Source: Eubacterium sp. (GTDB lineage: Bacteria; Bacillota; Clostridia; Lachnospirales; Lachnospiraceae). Taken from it: DNA of 64,000 nt. The position numbers and the translations under genes were made by a program. The stretch covers positions 1-64,000 of the forward strand of contig JAAWDZ010000047.1 of NCBI GenBank assembly GCA_022794015.1. Direction: 5' to 3'. Numbering within the stretch: the stretch's first letter is position 1; the number at the start of each line of letters is the position of its first letter. The notes beneath the pieces were generated by a model. It had not been told where the DNA came from and did no database searches. It saw nothing but the letters and a program-made list of their open reading frames with translations. This document shows, piece by piece, positions 45,024 to 53,869 of the stretch.

Positions 45024-45629
45024 ATGAAGAAGATAGCACAGGTATTTTTATATGGTATGGTTGGATGTGTTTTAATTGCGGGGGCGTTCCGGTATCGGTC
45101 CCATAGGCTGCAGGAGGGGATGGCAGAGCGGATTTTGCGATTTCATGTGATTGCAAACAGCGATGAGCAGACGGATCAGGAACTGAAACTTAAGGTGCGG
45201 GACAGAATCGGAGAGTATTTGGGCACAGAATTGGATGGCGTCGGGGATTTGGCGGAGTGTGAACAGGTGGTGAAGGAGCATCTGACTGAAATTGAGGATT
45301 GTGCGGAGTCAATTATTGAAGAGGAAGGATATACATATCCTGTAAGGGCAATGGTAGGGGATTCCGAATTTCCGGAAAAAACATATGGCAGCTATACATT
45401 TCCTGGAGGAACATACCGGGCGCTTAAAGTTATCATCGGAGAGGGTGCAGGCAAAAACTGGTGGTGTGTTATGTACCCGAATCTGTGTTTTGCCAATAGT
45501 GTTTATGAAGTAGTAGACGAGGATTCTGATCAGAAGCTGCGGGCGGTACTGACGCAGGACGAATATGCTGAAATCATGGCGGAAGGGAAGATACGGATTG
45601 GGTTTAAATACTTAAATTTTTTTCATTGA
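45024..45629 (+). CDS. spoIIR: Stage II sporulation protein R
   Basis: A 201-residue exported forespore signal protein that triggers SpoIIGA to process pro-sigma E in the mother cell. An N-terminal signal anchor (VFLYGMVGCVLIAGA) is followed by the family block ERILRFHVIANSDEQTDQEL (ILRFHVIANSD) and KLKVRDRIGEYL. Near the end GKNWWCVMYPNLCF is also diagnostic. Length is normal. GGAAAGGAAAG precedes the ATG. Confidence 0.95.
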   Translation: MKKIAQVFLYGMVGCVLIAGAFRYRSHRLQEGMAERILRFHVIANSDEQTDQELKLKVRDRIGEYLGTELDGVGDLAECEQVVKEHLTEIEDCAESIIEEEGYTYPVRAMVGDSEFPEKTYGSYTFPGGTYRALKVIIGEGAGKNWWCVMYPNLCFANSVYEVVDEDSDQKLRAVLTQDEYAEIMAEGKIRIGFKYLNFFH

Positions 45630-45899
45630 GTAATCAAAATTAATACTTTGGAATGGACACTCTATCGGTATGATTGATAGCGGCAGATTGTCAGGAATGT
45701 AGAGAACCCATATTTATACCGGCTTGTGATAGAAAAACTGATGGGTGGGGCGCTATGGGATTGGGTAGACCATATAATTTGTTACAGATTTTTCTTTCTC
45801 TTATTTTTGTCCTTATAAGGATTCGTAACATGAGGAAAAATATGCGGTTACTTTGATGGAAATGAAAAGTCAAAACGAGTGCAGGAAAAATGTGAGGTT

Positions 45900-46033
45900 A
45901 TAAATATGGCAATGTGGAATCCGTGGCGCGGCTGCCACATACATAGCGAGGGATGCAGGTATTGTTAGCAGCCCTCTCTCCCTGGCGGCTACATCATTCC
46001 ATTCCAAACCCAAAGTAAAGCTGCACGATCTCC
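45900..46033. repeat. Third member of the dispersed intergenic repeat family
   Basis: Within the gene-free 45630-46109 stretch, CCTGGCGGCTACATCATTCC lies at 45981-46000 and CAAAGTAAAGCTGCACGATC at 46011-46030. Both recur at other intergenic sites here (27632 and 53612). The left half is only weakly palindromic. Nothing else is recognisable in the gap apart from a possible promoter just before 46110. Confidence 0.65.
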
Positions 46034-46109
46034 CATAAATAGGAGAATTGCATTTCTGCCGAAAATCATTTATAATACAAAAAGACAAAATAAACAGGAG
46101 AGATTACAT

Positions 46110-46565
46110 ATGAAAAAAGAGGTACTCGTAACAATTCGGGGCATGCAGTTTACAAAACAGGAAGAAGGGGATTTGGAACCGATTGAAGTAATTATGGCAG
46201 GTGATTACTATAAGAAGAACAACAAGCACTACGTAATCTATGACGAGATAATAGAAGGCTTCGACGGCACGACAAAAAATATTATCAAACTGCAGCAAAA
46301 TTGCGTAGATATTATCAAAAAAGGCGTCGCAAATGTACATATGACCTTTGAAAAAAACAAGAAAAACGTTACCTGCTACGATACGCCATACGGAAGCCTG
46401 ATGCTTGGCATCAACGCTAAAAAAATTGATATTCAGGAAAAAGAAGACGATATCAGTGTCCGTGTGGATTATGCATTGGAATTGAATTATGAGCATCTGG
46501 CAAACTGTAACATCAAAATGGCGATTCGTTCCAGAGAAAGCAGAGATTTTCACATCTGCTCTTAA
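46110..46565 (+). CDS. DUF1934 beta-barrel protein
   Basis: A 151-residue cytosolic protein of the DUF1934 family, found throughout Firmicutes. The strand pattern KKEVLVTIRGMQF, YVIYDEIIEGFDGTTKNIIK, YGSLMLGINAKKI and VDYALELNYEHLANCNIKM is a calycin-like barrel typical of this family. Biochemical role unknown. ACAGGAGAG lies 7 nt before the ATG. A terminator follows directly, so it is probably monocistronic. Confidence 0.9.
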   Translation: MKKEVLVTIRGMQFTKQEEGDLEPIEVIMAGDYYKKNNKHYVIYDEIIEGFDGTTKNIIKLQQNCVDIIKKGVANVHMTFEKNKKNVTCYDTPYGSLMLGINAKKIDIQEKEDDISVRVDYALELNYEHLANCNIKMAIRSRESRDFHICS

Positions 46566-46622
46566 GGAATATGATGGATAGAACAGAGTATTGCTCAGAT
46601 TTTGGGGTGTTCACAGTAACAA

Positions 46623-46670
46623 AACAGCTGCCATACCGGAAATGAATATTTCCGTGATATGGCAGCTGTT
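46623..46670 (+). terminator. Terminator after the DUF1934 gene
   Basis: AACAGCTGCCATA (46623-46635) pairs perfectly with TATGGCAGCTGTT (46658-46670). The loop can form an inner CGGAAAT/ATTTCCG stem. TTATAA follows. Confidence 0.75.
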
Positions 46671-46739
46671 TATAATATATCAGGATACTGCGCCATTGTC
46701 TGATGACAAAGGCATATGAGAATGACCTCACAGCGCCTG

Positions 46740-47213
46740 TTATTTTTGTAACCTGGCACTGGCTTCTTTGTATTTCTTCTGTAATCTGGCCCGAAGCCCT
46801 TTTTTGACAGGGGCAGCAGTGGTAATAGAACCATGCAGACCTTTGACAGAAGTAATATAGAGTCCGCTGACAACTGCTTTCACCTCTTTTTTGACGGGGA
46901 TATTGTCAAATATAGCAGCGTCACAGATGAAGGTCATAATCTTAGGGCCGGCTTTGGCCTTGACAACCGGAACCTTGGAACCACGCATCAGCCTGGGGGT
47001 CTGCGCCACTACGGCTGGCGGAAGTCCGGCATCTTTGATTTTCATCCTCTTTTTATCAATAATCAGAAGGGAAACGGTCTGAGATGTGGATTGGATTTGT
47101 ACCTGCTGTTCTTCCTGCTTCTTTTGCATGCGTTTTCCCAGGAAGTACAATACAACGAAAGTAATAGCCAGGATGGCCAGGATAACCAGTAATACGATGG
47201 TGACTGTTGACAC
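46740..47213 (-). CDS. Uncharacterised single-TM protein with basic tail
   Basis: A 157-residue protein. An N-terminal TM helix (TVTIVLLVILAILAITFVVLY) is followed by a basic Gln/Lys-rich linker (KRMQKKQEEQQ), a soluble strand-rich part (QTVSLLIIDKKRMKIKDAGL, PKIMTFICDAAIF) and a Lys/Arg-rich C-terminus (KKGLRARLQKKYKEASARLQ). No family recognised. GTG 47213 is chosen as start because AAGGAGG lies 8 nt before it; an ATG at 47234 would place that site inside the coding region. The 47214-47555 gap upstream holds a short AAATTGC/GCAATTT hairpin (47325-47345) and the promoter at 47493. Confidence 0.75.
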   Translation of the reverse strand: MSTVTIVLLVILAILAITFVVLYFLGKRMQKKQEEQQVQIQSTSQTVSLLIIDKKRMKIKDAGLPPAVVAQTPRLMRGSKVPVVKAKAGPKIMTFICDAAIFDNIPVKKEVKAVVSGLYITSVKGLHGSITTAAPVKKGLRARLQKKYKEASARLQK

Positions 47214-47492
47214 AATAAACTCCTCCTTATTCATATCTGTAAAAATGCCGCAGGGGATGCCCAATGGGGCTTCCTGTACATAAATAACAGTTTAGATAAC
47301 TACTGTCCTGAAGGAGCCGGCTCAAAATTGCAGAGCTGGCAATTTGTGTGCATCACAAAACATGTAACAGGGCAGTTTACCTGAACTGATGCAAGTATTG
47401 TAACATTAATAGAAGGAAAAAGCAATAAAACCTTTTATTTTCTGTTTAAATATGTTATGTTAGAGTTGTTGTTCAAATTCGCATCGGTCAAT

Positions 47493-47523
47493 TTGCTGGC
47501 AGATATCGTTTTTGAAATATAAT
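47493..47523 (+). promoter_or_regulatory. Candidate promoter for the trigger-factor-like lipoprotein
   Basis: Perfect TATAAT at 47518-47523 with TTGCTG 19 nt upstream (47493-47498). About 33 nt before ATG 47556. Confidence 0.4.
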
Positions 47524-47555
47524 AGAATTAATTTACAAATATGAGAGGTATCATG

Positions 47556-48779
47556 ATGAAGAGAAAAACAGTTGCAGCTTTATTGGTATGTACGGCAGTC
47601 GCACTGACCGCAGGATGCGGGAATTCAGGAGGCGGATCCGGTACGGAAGCCGTATTGGAAGACAGCACGGAGTCACAGCCGAGTGTTAATAGTGCGTATA
47701 ACGTGGAAGATTATGTGACACTGGGTGATTACAAAGATATAGAAGTGACATTAAATGAAGCGGATTATCAGGTGGACGATAAGAGCGTCACGGATTATAT
47801 TGAACAGATGATTTCCTATTACAGTCCCTATCAGGTGGATGAGTCCAAAAAAGTAGTGGAAAAAGGCGATATTGTAAATGTGGATTATGTTGGTAAGAAG
47901 GACGGCGAGGCATTTGAAAATGGTTCGGCTCAAAATCAGCTGATTGATACCGGCACAAACAGCAGTCCTGCCAGTCCTGTGAATTCCAACATGAGCACTG
48001 GTTTTATTGAAGGATTTTCTGACGGACTGATTGGAGCAAATGTTGGGGATACCGTAGACTGGGATGTGACATTTCCGGAAGATTACGGGGTAGAGGATTT
48101 GAATGGACAGGCTGTAACATTTACGTTTACGGTGAATTCCATTCAGAAGCCGGTGAGCGCTTCGGAAATAGATGATAATTTTGTAAAGGAGAATTTTGGA
48201 TCAGATACGCTGGAAGCATTTCAAAAAGATATCCGTTCCTATCTGGAACAGGATGCAAAAGAAAAACAGGAATCGGATAAACGTTCTGCGGTCCTTCAGG
48301 TTCTAATGGAGCGGTGCAGTGTATCAGGTTTTCCAGAGGGATTATTAGAAATGCGAATGGATGAATATACGGAAGGCTTCCGGAATCAGTACTGCCCGGA
48401 AGGTACGGATTTGGATGAATTCCTGCAAAGCAATTACAATATGACACAGGAAGAATTTGAAAACCAGAGCAGAGAATACATGGAGACAAACCTGACACAG
48501 GAACTGATACTGGAAGCAATTGCCGAAAAAGAGAAAATAGAGTTTGATCAGGAAGGATTCGATGAACATGTTTCCAATATTATGGCGAACGCCGGATATG
48601 GATCTGCAGAGGAAGTATATGAGAGCTATGGCTCAGATACAAAAGCCGGAGAGGAGTATCTGCGCAAAGTTTATGTAGACAACAAAGCGCTTGGTATGGT
48701 TGTGGATCAGGCGAAGGTAACTTATACAAAAGCAGAAGAACCGGAAAACACAGAAGCTGTGGCAGATACAGAACAATAG
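47556..48779 (+). CDS. Lipoprotein peptidyl-prolyl isomerase, trigger-factor-like
   Basis: A 407-residue surface lipoprotein. The signal peptide [16 protein letters not shown] ends in the lipobox LTAGC. An acidic trigger-factor-like segment is followed by an FKBP-type isomerase domain (about residues 100-200: [58 protein letters not shown]). A helical trigger-factor C-domain continues to about 390. It probably helps fold exported proteins at the membrane. ATG 47556 fits the GAGAGG spacing. The next gene, asnS, starts 26 nt after its stop. Confidence 0.9.
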   Translation: MKRKTVAALLVCTAVALTAGCGNSGGGSGTEAVLEDSTESQPSVNSAYNVEDYVTLGDYKDIEVTLNEADYQVDDKSVTDYIEQMISYYSPYQVDESKKVVEKGDIVNVDYVGKKDGEAFENGSAQNQLIDTGTNSSPASPVNSNMSTGFIEGFSDGLIGANVGDTVDWDVTFPEDYGVEDLNGQAVTFTFTVNSIQKPVSASEIDDNFVKENFGSDTLEAFQKDIRSYLEQDAKEKQESDKRSAVLQVLMERCSVSGFPEGLLEMRMDEYTEGFRNQYCPEGTDLDEFLQSNYNMTQEEFENQSREYMETNLTQELILEAIAEKEKIEFDQEGFDEHVSNIMANAGYGSAEEVYESYGSDTKAGEEYLRKVYVDNKALGMVVDQAKVTYTKAEEPENTEAVADTEQ

Positions 48780-48805
48780 TACAGGGCAAAAGGAGACAAA
48801 AGGAC

Positions 48806-50197
48806 ATGGAACTTACAAATATTCGGGATTTATACCGGAAGAAAGAAGATTATTTGGAGAAAACAATTACCGTCGGAGGTTGGGTGAGAAGTATCCGCGG
48901 TTCTAAGAATTTTGGATTTATCGTGGTGAATGACGGGACATTTTTTGAACCTCTGCAGGTAGTATACCACGATTCATTGTCAAATTTTGCAGAGGTGGAA
49001 AAGTTAAATGTAGGGGCTGCGATTATTGCAACCGGCAAGCTGGTAGCTACGCCGCAGGCGAAGCAGCCTTTTGAAATTCAGGCGGATGAGGTTGTGATTG
49101 AGGGGGAAAGTGCACCGGATTATCCGCTGCAGAAAAAGCGGCACACATTTGAATATTTGCGTACGATTTCTCATCTGCGTCCAAGGACGAATACATTCGA
49201 AGCGGTATTTCGGGTACGTTCTCTGATTGCTTATGCCATTCACAAATTTTTCCAGGAGAGGGACTTTGTCTATGTGCATACGCCGATTATTACAGGAAGC
49301 GACTGTGAAGGCGCGGGCGAGATGTTTCGGGTTACTACGCTGGATCCGGAGAATTTGCCCAAAACCGGGGAAGGAGAAGTGGATTATACAAAGGATTTCT
49401 TTGGAAAGCCGACAAATCTTACAGTCAGCGGCCAGTTAAACGGTGAAACTTATGCCATGGCATTTAAAAATATTTATACGTTCGGGCCGACTTTTCGGGC
49501 GGAGAATTCCAATACAACACGTCATGCAGCAGAATTCTGGATGATTGAACCGGAAATCGCATTTGCAGATTTAAATGATGATATGATATTGGCAGAAAGC
49601 ATGTTAAAATATATCATCCGTTATGTATTGGAGCACGCGCCGGAGGAAATGCAGTTTTTCAACAGCTTTGTAGACAAGGGACTGATTGATCGCTTAAATC
49701 ATGTGGCGGGTTCCGAATTTGCCCGTGTTACTTATACGGAAGCTGTGGAGATTTTAGAGAAGAACAACGACAGATTTGATTATAAGGTTTCCTGGGGAGC
49801 GGATTTGCAGACTGAGCATGAGCGTTATCTGACAGAAGAGGTATTTAAGCGTCCGGTATTTGTAACCGATTATCCCAAGGAGATTAAGGCGTTTTATATG
49901 AAATTAAACGACGATGGCAAGACCGTTGCAGCGGTAGACTGTCTGGTTCCGGCTATCGGGGAGATCATTGGCGGCAGCCAGAGGGAAGACGATTACGAAA
50001 AGCTTTTGGCCAGAATTCAGGAAATGGGCTTAAATGAAGAAGATTACAAATTTTATCTGGATCTCAGGAAGTACGGTTCGGCAAGACATGCGGGGTTCGG
50101 CCTGGGATTTGAGCGCTGCGTTATGTATCTGACCGGTATGGGCAATATCCGTGATGTGGTTCCGTTCCCAAGGACGGTAGGCAACTGCGAATTGTAA
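48806..50197 (+). CDS. asnS: Asparaginyl-tRNA synthetase
   Basis: A 463-residue class IIb synthetase charging tRNA(Asn). The OB-fold anticodon domain has [27 protein letters not shown]. Motif 2 is [21 protein letters not shown]. Motif 3 is [18 protein letters not shown]. The [17 protein letters not shown] end is typical of AsnS rather than AspS. AAAGGAG precedes the ATG. Confidence 0.97.
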   Translation: MELTNIRDLYRKKEDYLEKTITVGGWVRSIRGSKNFGFIVVNDGTFFEPLQVVYHDSLSNFAEVEKLNVGAAIIATGKLVATPQAKQPFEIQADEVVIEGESAPDYPLQKKRHTFEYLRTISHLRPRTNTFEAVFRVRSLIAYAIHKFFQERDFVYVHTPIITGSDCEGAGEMFRVTTLDPENLPKTGEGEVDYTKDFFGKPTNLTVSGQLNGETYAMAFKNIYTFGPTFRAENSNTTRHAAEFWMIEPEIAFADLNDDMILAESMLKYIIRYVLEHAPEEMQFFNSFVDKGLIDRLNHVAGSEFARVTYTEAVEILEKNNDRFDYKVSWGADLQTEHERYLTEEVFKRPVFVTDYPKEIKAFYMKLNDDGKTVAAVDCLVPAIGEIIGGSQREDDYEKLLARIQEMGLNEEDYKFYLDLRKYGSARHAGFGLGFERCVMYLTGMGNIRDVVPFPRTVGNCEL

Positions 50198-50266
50198 TTT
50201 TTATTCACGGGTCAGGGATGTACATTCCATCAGAACATGATACATTTTTATAAAAAATGGGATAAC

Positions 50267-50310
50267 TCCCCCTTTTGGATCATATAGTGATTTCAGAGGG
50301 GGAATTTTTT
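50267..50310 (+). terminator. Weak hairpin plus T-run spanning the next gene's ribosome site
   Basis: TCCCCCT (50267-50273) can pair with AGGGGGA (50297-50303), followed by ATTTTTT and then ATG 50311. It could end part of the asnS transcripts and at the same time hide the AGAGGGGG ribosome site of the next gene. Confidence 0.4.
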
Positions 50311-50685
50311 ATGCAGAAAATGGAAAAAGAACGGACACTGGTAATGGATTTTATCAAAATCCTGTTTGTGATGTATTTTGTCACATTCATTTTGCTGCTG
50401 CTTTTGGCATGGGTACTCTATAAGGCGGAACCAGGAGAAATGGTCAGCAAAGTCTGGCTGATTGCTGTTTATATTATCAGCGGATTTTTAGGAGGCTTTT
50501 TGATTGGAAAAAGAACAAAAAGTAAAAAATTCCTGTGGGGATGCCTGATAGGAGCTTTGTATTTTGCCATTTTGTTTGCTGTATCTGTACTTTTGTATAA
50601 AGGGCTGTCGGAAGACTGGATACACCTGATTACAACGTGTATTCTTTGTGTAGTCTCAGGAACGGCAGGCGGAATGATAAGCTGA
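50311..50685 (+). CDS. TIGR04086-family membrane protein
   Basis: A 124-residue protein with four TM helices (FIKILFVMYFVTFILLLLLA; LIAVYIISGFLGGFLIG; GCLIGALYFAILFAVSVLLY; LITTCILCVVSGTAGGMIS). The glycine pattern GFLGGFLIGKRTKSKKFLWGC is typical of the TIGR04086 family of Firmicutes, function unknown. Start at 50311 is 8 nt after AGAGGGGG; an in-frame ATG at 50275 is unlikely. Confidence 0.85.
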   Translation: MQKMEKERTLVMDFIKILFVMYFVTFILLLLLAWVLYKAEPGEMVSKVWLIAVYIISGFLGGFLIGKRTKSKKFLWGCLIGALYFAILFAVSVLLYKGLSEDWIHLITTCILCVVSGTAGGMIS

Positions 50686-50691
50686 AAGCAG

Positions 50692-50732
50692 AAAAAACGG
50701 GAACTGTTGTATCGGACAGTTCCCGTTTTTTT
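50692..50732. terminator. Bidirectional terminator
   Basis: AAAAAACGGGAACTGT (50692-50707) pairs perfectly with ACAGTTCCCGTTTTTT (50716-50731). It lies between two converging genes. Confidence 0.93.
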
Positions 50733-50738
50733 CGCATA

Positions 50739-52115
50739 TTATATATGATCCGTTCCTTCATCAAAAAACCTGCATCCACAGCGTCCGTGTTCTTTGACCT
50801 GATAAAGTGCGGCATCTGCTTTTTTGTACAAATCATCCGTAAAACCGATTTCGGAGTATGCGCCTCCCACACTTAAAGAAACTGGCGGAAGATCGTCGTT
50901 TGGATTTTTTAAAAGTTCATTCATATTACGGATTTTGGTTTGCACCAGCTCTTTTGGATTGGCAGAAAGATCCGTTAAAATAACAGCAAATTCATCGCCG
51001 CCAATCCGGGCGGGGTAATCCGTAGAACGGAAGCTGTCGGCTAAAAGGGCGGCCACCTTTTTTAAAACATGATCGCCTGCTTCATGGCCGTAGCCGTCGT
51101 TGATCAGTTTGAATTTGTCCACATCTATTATCAGCAGGGCCAGAGGACTTTGTATTGCGCCAAAATGATCCTTTAGCTGGTCAAAAGCACCCCGGTTAAT
51201 AAGTCCTGTAAGCGGGTCATGCTCTGCCTGGTGCCTTAAGGAGAGTTCGTTGGCGGCGTTCAGCTCAAAGATATTGTTGTAGGTCAGCGCCAGATATTTA
51301 AATTCATATGAACCGACAAATTCCAGCCGTTTGTCCTCTTTGATATTCTTTACATAAATCTGAAGCGGATTTATGATAAGCCGGACAATTAAAAAGAAAA
51401 CAATCAGATTTTCGATAAAAAGGATACTGATTAAAATCTGCTGCCTGACCAGAGAACGTTTCAGCACAGCGGAGCTTTCTTTCTGAACGAGCTGTGTATA
51501 TTCGACTACATTGTCTACAAAATAGGAAATATCTTTCATAATTTTAGCCTTTGATTCCTGATAGTCGGTTCCAAAGACTATATCACGGGCTTTTTCAATC
51601 ATTTCTTCCGGAGAAAGAGCCTGATCTGCTTCTGTAAGAAAAGTGTTTTGGATATCTTCCTGTAAAGCCGCCATATCATATCCCTGCGCAGTAGAGATTA
51701 GCTTCATTGCATATATCTCCTGCATCATCAGATTGTTGGAATTTTCAAGAGCGGATGTAAGATAGGAATAGGCTTCGCCGTCTGTATGGTAATTCCGGAG
51801 CTTTTCTAAGGCGGTATCGCGGCGCCGGGTTGTGTTGGCTTCCGTAAAATAGTTGTCAAGGTGTGTGGTGTCCATAGTTACAGTATACAGACGCACCTGC
51901 TCTGTAAGATAGTTGGAGCCGTCTGCTACAAGAGTGGAAATTTCTTCACAGGCAATGTGCCTGTCTGTAGTGTTAACCATAGAGTTGTATTTGTGCATGG
52001 ACTGAATGGTAGAGTAGATCAGAAGTATGTATAAAATGCAGGAGACGGAAAGCATGACAAGATTTAAATTGCGTATTTTGATGCCGCGGATCGTCTTTTT
52101 GCGTGGTTCATTCAT
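50739..52115 (-). CDS. Membrane diguanylate cyclase (GGDEF)
   Basis: A 458-residue protein making c-di-GMP. TM helix 1 (LVMLSVSCILYILLIY) and TM helix 2 (ILISILFIENLIVFFLIVRLI) enclose a mostly helical outside sensor of about 180 residues. A HAMP-like linker leads to the GGDEF domain: HDPLTGLINRGAFD, IDVDKFKLINDGYGHEAGD, and the active-site RIGGDEFAVIL near residue 370. The inhibitory I-site RSTD lies five residues before it, so product feedback is expected. The signal is unknown. AAAGGGAG precedes the ATG. No EAL or PilZ gene is near. Confidence 0.93.
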   Translation of the reverse strand: MNEPRKKTIRGIKIRNLNLVMLSVSCILYILLIYSTIQSMHKYNSMVNTTDRHIACEEISTLVADGSNYLTEQVRLYTVTMDTTHLDNYFTEANTTRRRDTALEKLRNYHTDGEAYSYLTSALENSNNLMMQEIYAMKLISTAQGYDMAALQEDIQNTFLTEADQALSPEEMIEKARDIVFGTDYQESKAKIMKDISYFVDNVVEYTQLVQKESSAVLKRSLVRQQILISILFIENLIVFFLIVRLIINPLQIYVKNIKEDKRLEFVGSYEFKYLALTYNNIFELNAANELSLRHQAEHDPLTGLINRGAFDQLKDHFGAIQSPLALLIIDVDKFKLINDGYGHEAGDHVLKKVAALLADSFRSTDYPARIGGDEFAVILTDLSANPKELVQTKIRNMNELLKNPNDDLPPVSLSVGGAYSEIGFTDDLYKKADAALYQVKEHGRCGCRFFDEGTDHI

Positions 52116-52576
52116 TTTGGTGGACTCCCTTTCTGGTTTTTGTACTTCGGAATCTCCAAAAGTACATAGTTTGTGTTGTATTTTTACACATAGATATTTT
52201 GATTATAGCATGAAAAATGTGAGATGTACAGATTATTTTTGTATGGTTTGGTGGTGAGTGGGGGTGTTAGATGTATTCGCCAGGGAGGGGATATGGTATC
52301 GAACGCCTGTCGTGTTGTCATGCTTATTACTTTGTTTTCTGGCTGGTGTATCTGATTGGTATCTTAGTTGGTTTTCTAATGGAAGGTTCATACAACAGGG
52401 CATCCTTTTTTTGTATGGATATCTAACTTAGATATGATATGTCTATCATTGATCCGTAGGTTTTGTAATAATTTTTAAAAATTTTATTTGTAGACTATTA
52501 CTCAATTGATTTAATAACATTTCATTCTTTTTATACACATTTAGTAAATTTAAAATGTAAACTAACTCATCATATT
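52116..52576. repeat. Gene-free gap with dispersed repeat copy
   Basis: 52268-52352 carries GATGTATTCGCCAGGGAGGG, matching the left end of the 27116 repeat. 52316-52338 is an exact 23-nt match to 27398-27420, and CTGGCTGGTGTATC is shared with 27369-27382. The remainder (52360-52576) is AT-rich with no recognised feature. Confidence 0.7.
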
Positions 52577-53119
52577 TCACACTCCCAGGTGACTTGGCGA
52601 ATATTGCAATAATTGATTTTTTGATAATGAATTCACAGATGAACTTGCTTTTCGTAAACTCCTGGCTTTATTCATATTTGATACAAAACCAACACACATA
52701 TTATTAGAATTATTTATTACAGTATAAGGAAATACATATGTATTAGTGATTAATGATTCTAATAATAGTGTTTTTTTACCATCTTTATATAATAATTCAT
52801 GAATTTTTTCAATATAATCACCTTTTATACGTAATGTATTCCAATTGTATTTTTGCCTAACATCTATATTTCCAATGCCAATTGTTCCAGAAAAACATTT
52901 TTGATAAAAATTTCTATCATCTAAATTACTATACAGACCTGTCATATGTTTAAAATCAGAAATGTAAAACCTTATATCGACTTCTGTTCCATCTTCACAA
53001 ACAAGTTTAAACACTTTATTAACCAAATACTTATGATAATTTCTTGCACCAACGATTATCTGTTTTCGTAATCTCATTATACGTCCAACAGATAACGAAT
53101 GTTTATTATTTACATGCAT
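52577..53119 (-). CDS. PBECR4-like nuclease-fold protein (candidate toxin)
   Basis: A 180-residue protein. A basic N-terminal helix (SVGRIMRLRKQIIVGARNYH) is followed by strands KVFKLVCEDGTEVDIRFYIS, a DFKHMTGLY motif, NFYQKCFSGTI, a Lys/Arg helix region (LRIKGDYIEKIHELLY) and PYTVINNSNNMCVGFVS. This order of strand, F-x-H-[LM]-x-G-[LI] motif and later strands is that of PBECR4, a predicted Barnase/EndoU/colicin/RelE-like nuclease family; I judge this by pattern only. Base composition is much more AT-rich than its neighbours, suggesting transfer. ATG 53119 lies 6 nt after AGGAGATAA. It is preceded by its own promoter, a structured leader and a terminator hairpin. Confidence 0.6.
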   Translation of the reverse strand: MHVNNKHSLSVGRIMRLRKQIIVGARNYHKYLVNKVFKLVCEDGTEVDIRFYISDFKHMTGLYSNLDDRNFYQKCFSGTIGIGNIDVRQKYNWNTLRIKGDYIEKIHELLYKDGKKTLLLESLITNTYVFPYTVINNSNNMCVGFVSNMNKARSLRKASSSVNSLSKNQLLQYSPSHLGV

Positions 53120-53312
53120 TCTTATCTCCTGTATATACCACATTGAAACATAAAAGCAGGAGAACACACGCCTCCTGCTTTAAAATACAAGTTTCACTGC
53201 TGGTTGTCAGCCGTGTATAGCCTATAGCTATACAAAAACGGATTTGGACTTTTACCGACTTCCAATTGTCTACAACTTAAAATGCTTGCACATTAAAAAC
53301 ATTGCTGTTCTT
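53120..53312 (-). ncRNA. Structured leader RNA of the PBECR4-like gene
   Basis: Read on the minus strand from about 53312. Stem 1: TTGGA/TCCAA (53261-53265 with 53244-53248), with a loop holding CGG. Stem 2: 53211-53241, outer CCG/CGG and inner GTATAGC/GCTATAC. Stem 3: GCTG/CAGC around the loop ACAAC (53199-53211). The loop of stem 1 (CGG) can pair with the CCG of stem 2, and GTTGT at 53272-53276 can pair with loop ACAAC, both pseudoknot-like. A terminator hairpin then lies before the coding region. It could be a regulatory leader or an RNA antitoxin. Stems were drawn by eye. Confidence 0.4.
53151..53183 (-). terminator. Intrinsic terminator/attenuator between leader RNA and PBECR4-like gene
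   Basis: On the minus strand AAAGCAGGAG pairs with CTCCTGCTTT (53153-53162 with 53172-53181), followed by TATGTTT. It lies 33 nt before the ribosome site region, so only read-through transcripts would carry the gene. Confidence 0.65.
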
Positions 53313-53318
53313 GATATT

Positions 53319-53347
53319 AGTATATGTAATAATCTCATATACGTCAA
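53319..53347 (-). promoter_or_regulatory. Strong candidate promoter for leader RNA and PBECR4-like gene
   Basis: On the minus strand TTGACG (53347-53342), 17 nt, then TATACT (53324-53319). Both boxes are close to consensus. Transcription would start near 53312, about 190 nt before the start codon. Confidence 0.65.
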
Positions 53348-53567
53348 TAGAAATATTTAAGGATTATTGATTTGTCAGTAGAAATAGCAATATGGACAAT
53401 CAACATCATCTCTAAAATCTGTCGTCAGTATCCCGATTGCAAATTTTTTAATACAATTTGAATTGGCTAATAAAGAGTGCATTGATAGATATGCAAACAG
53501 ATTTGTTATTGCATTCTTACAGTCGGATTGAACTTATCAGAAACTTTTAATAAAACGGAAGGAGCTG

Positions 53568-53640
53568 ACGCGGTATTTTTGCCGGTGGATACATTATTTT
53601 ATTCCCAATTACAAAGTAAAGTTACACGATCGTTACTATT
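53568..53640. repeat. Fourth copy of the dispersed intergenic repeat (right half)
   Basis: GCCGGTGGATACATTATTTT (53581-53600) is a diverged GGCGGCTACATCATT core, and CAAAGTAAAGTTACACGATC (53612-53631) differs from 46011-46030 at two of 20 positions. The 53350-53567 stretch to its left is AT-rich with no recognised gene. Confidence 0.6.
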
Positions 53641-53715
53641 GAATTTTTATTTGTAACTTTGTATAATTTATGTACAACAACTGGCAGAGTTTGCCAATTT
53701 ATAATTTCCTTATAC

Positions 53716-53824
53716 TTGCCGAATGGCAAAGAGGGATGCCCGGAGGGTGTTTCCTTATCATTGCCGAATGGCAAAGAGGGATGCCCGGAGGGTGTTTCCT
53801 TATCATTGCCGAATGGCAAAGAGG
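53716..53824 (+). repeat. 45-bp tandem repeat, 2.4 copies
   Basis: Units 53716-53760 and 53761-53805 are identical; a third begins at 53806 and breaks off after about 19 nt. Each unit starts with the hairpin TTGCCGAATGGCAA. 45 is a multiple of three, so the frame of the downstream gene stays open through it. It lies 46 nt before the glycosidase start. Confidence 0.92.
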
Positions 53825-53869
53825 ATCTCTGGGACGTACCAAAATAAAAAAGATAGGAGAAGAAGTAAA

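Noticed and set aside
45674-45856. 60-residue plus-strand frame after spoIIR
   Set aside because: No ribosome site, no recognisable pattern, lies in a gap rich in repeats.
53716-53824. Possible CRISPR-like array
   Set aside because: The 45-bp units are directly tandem with no spacers, and no cas genes are present.
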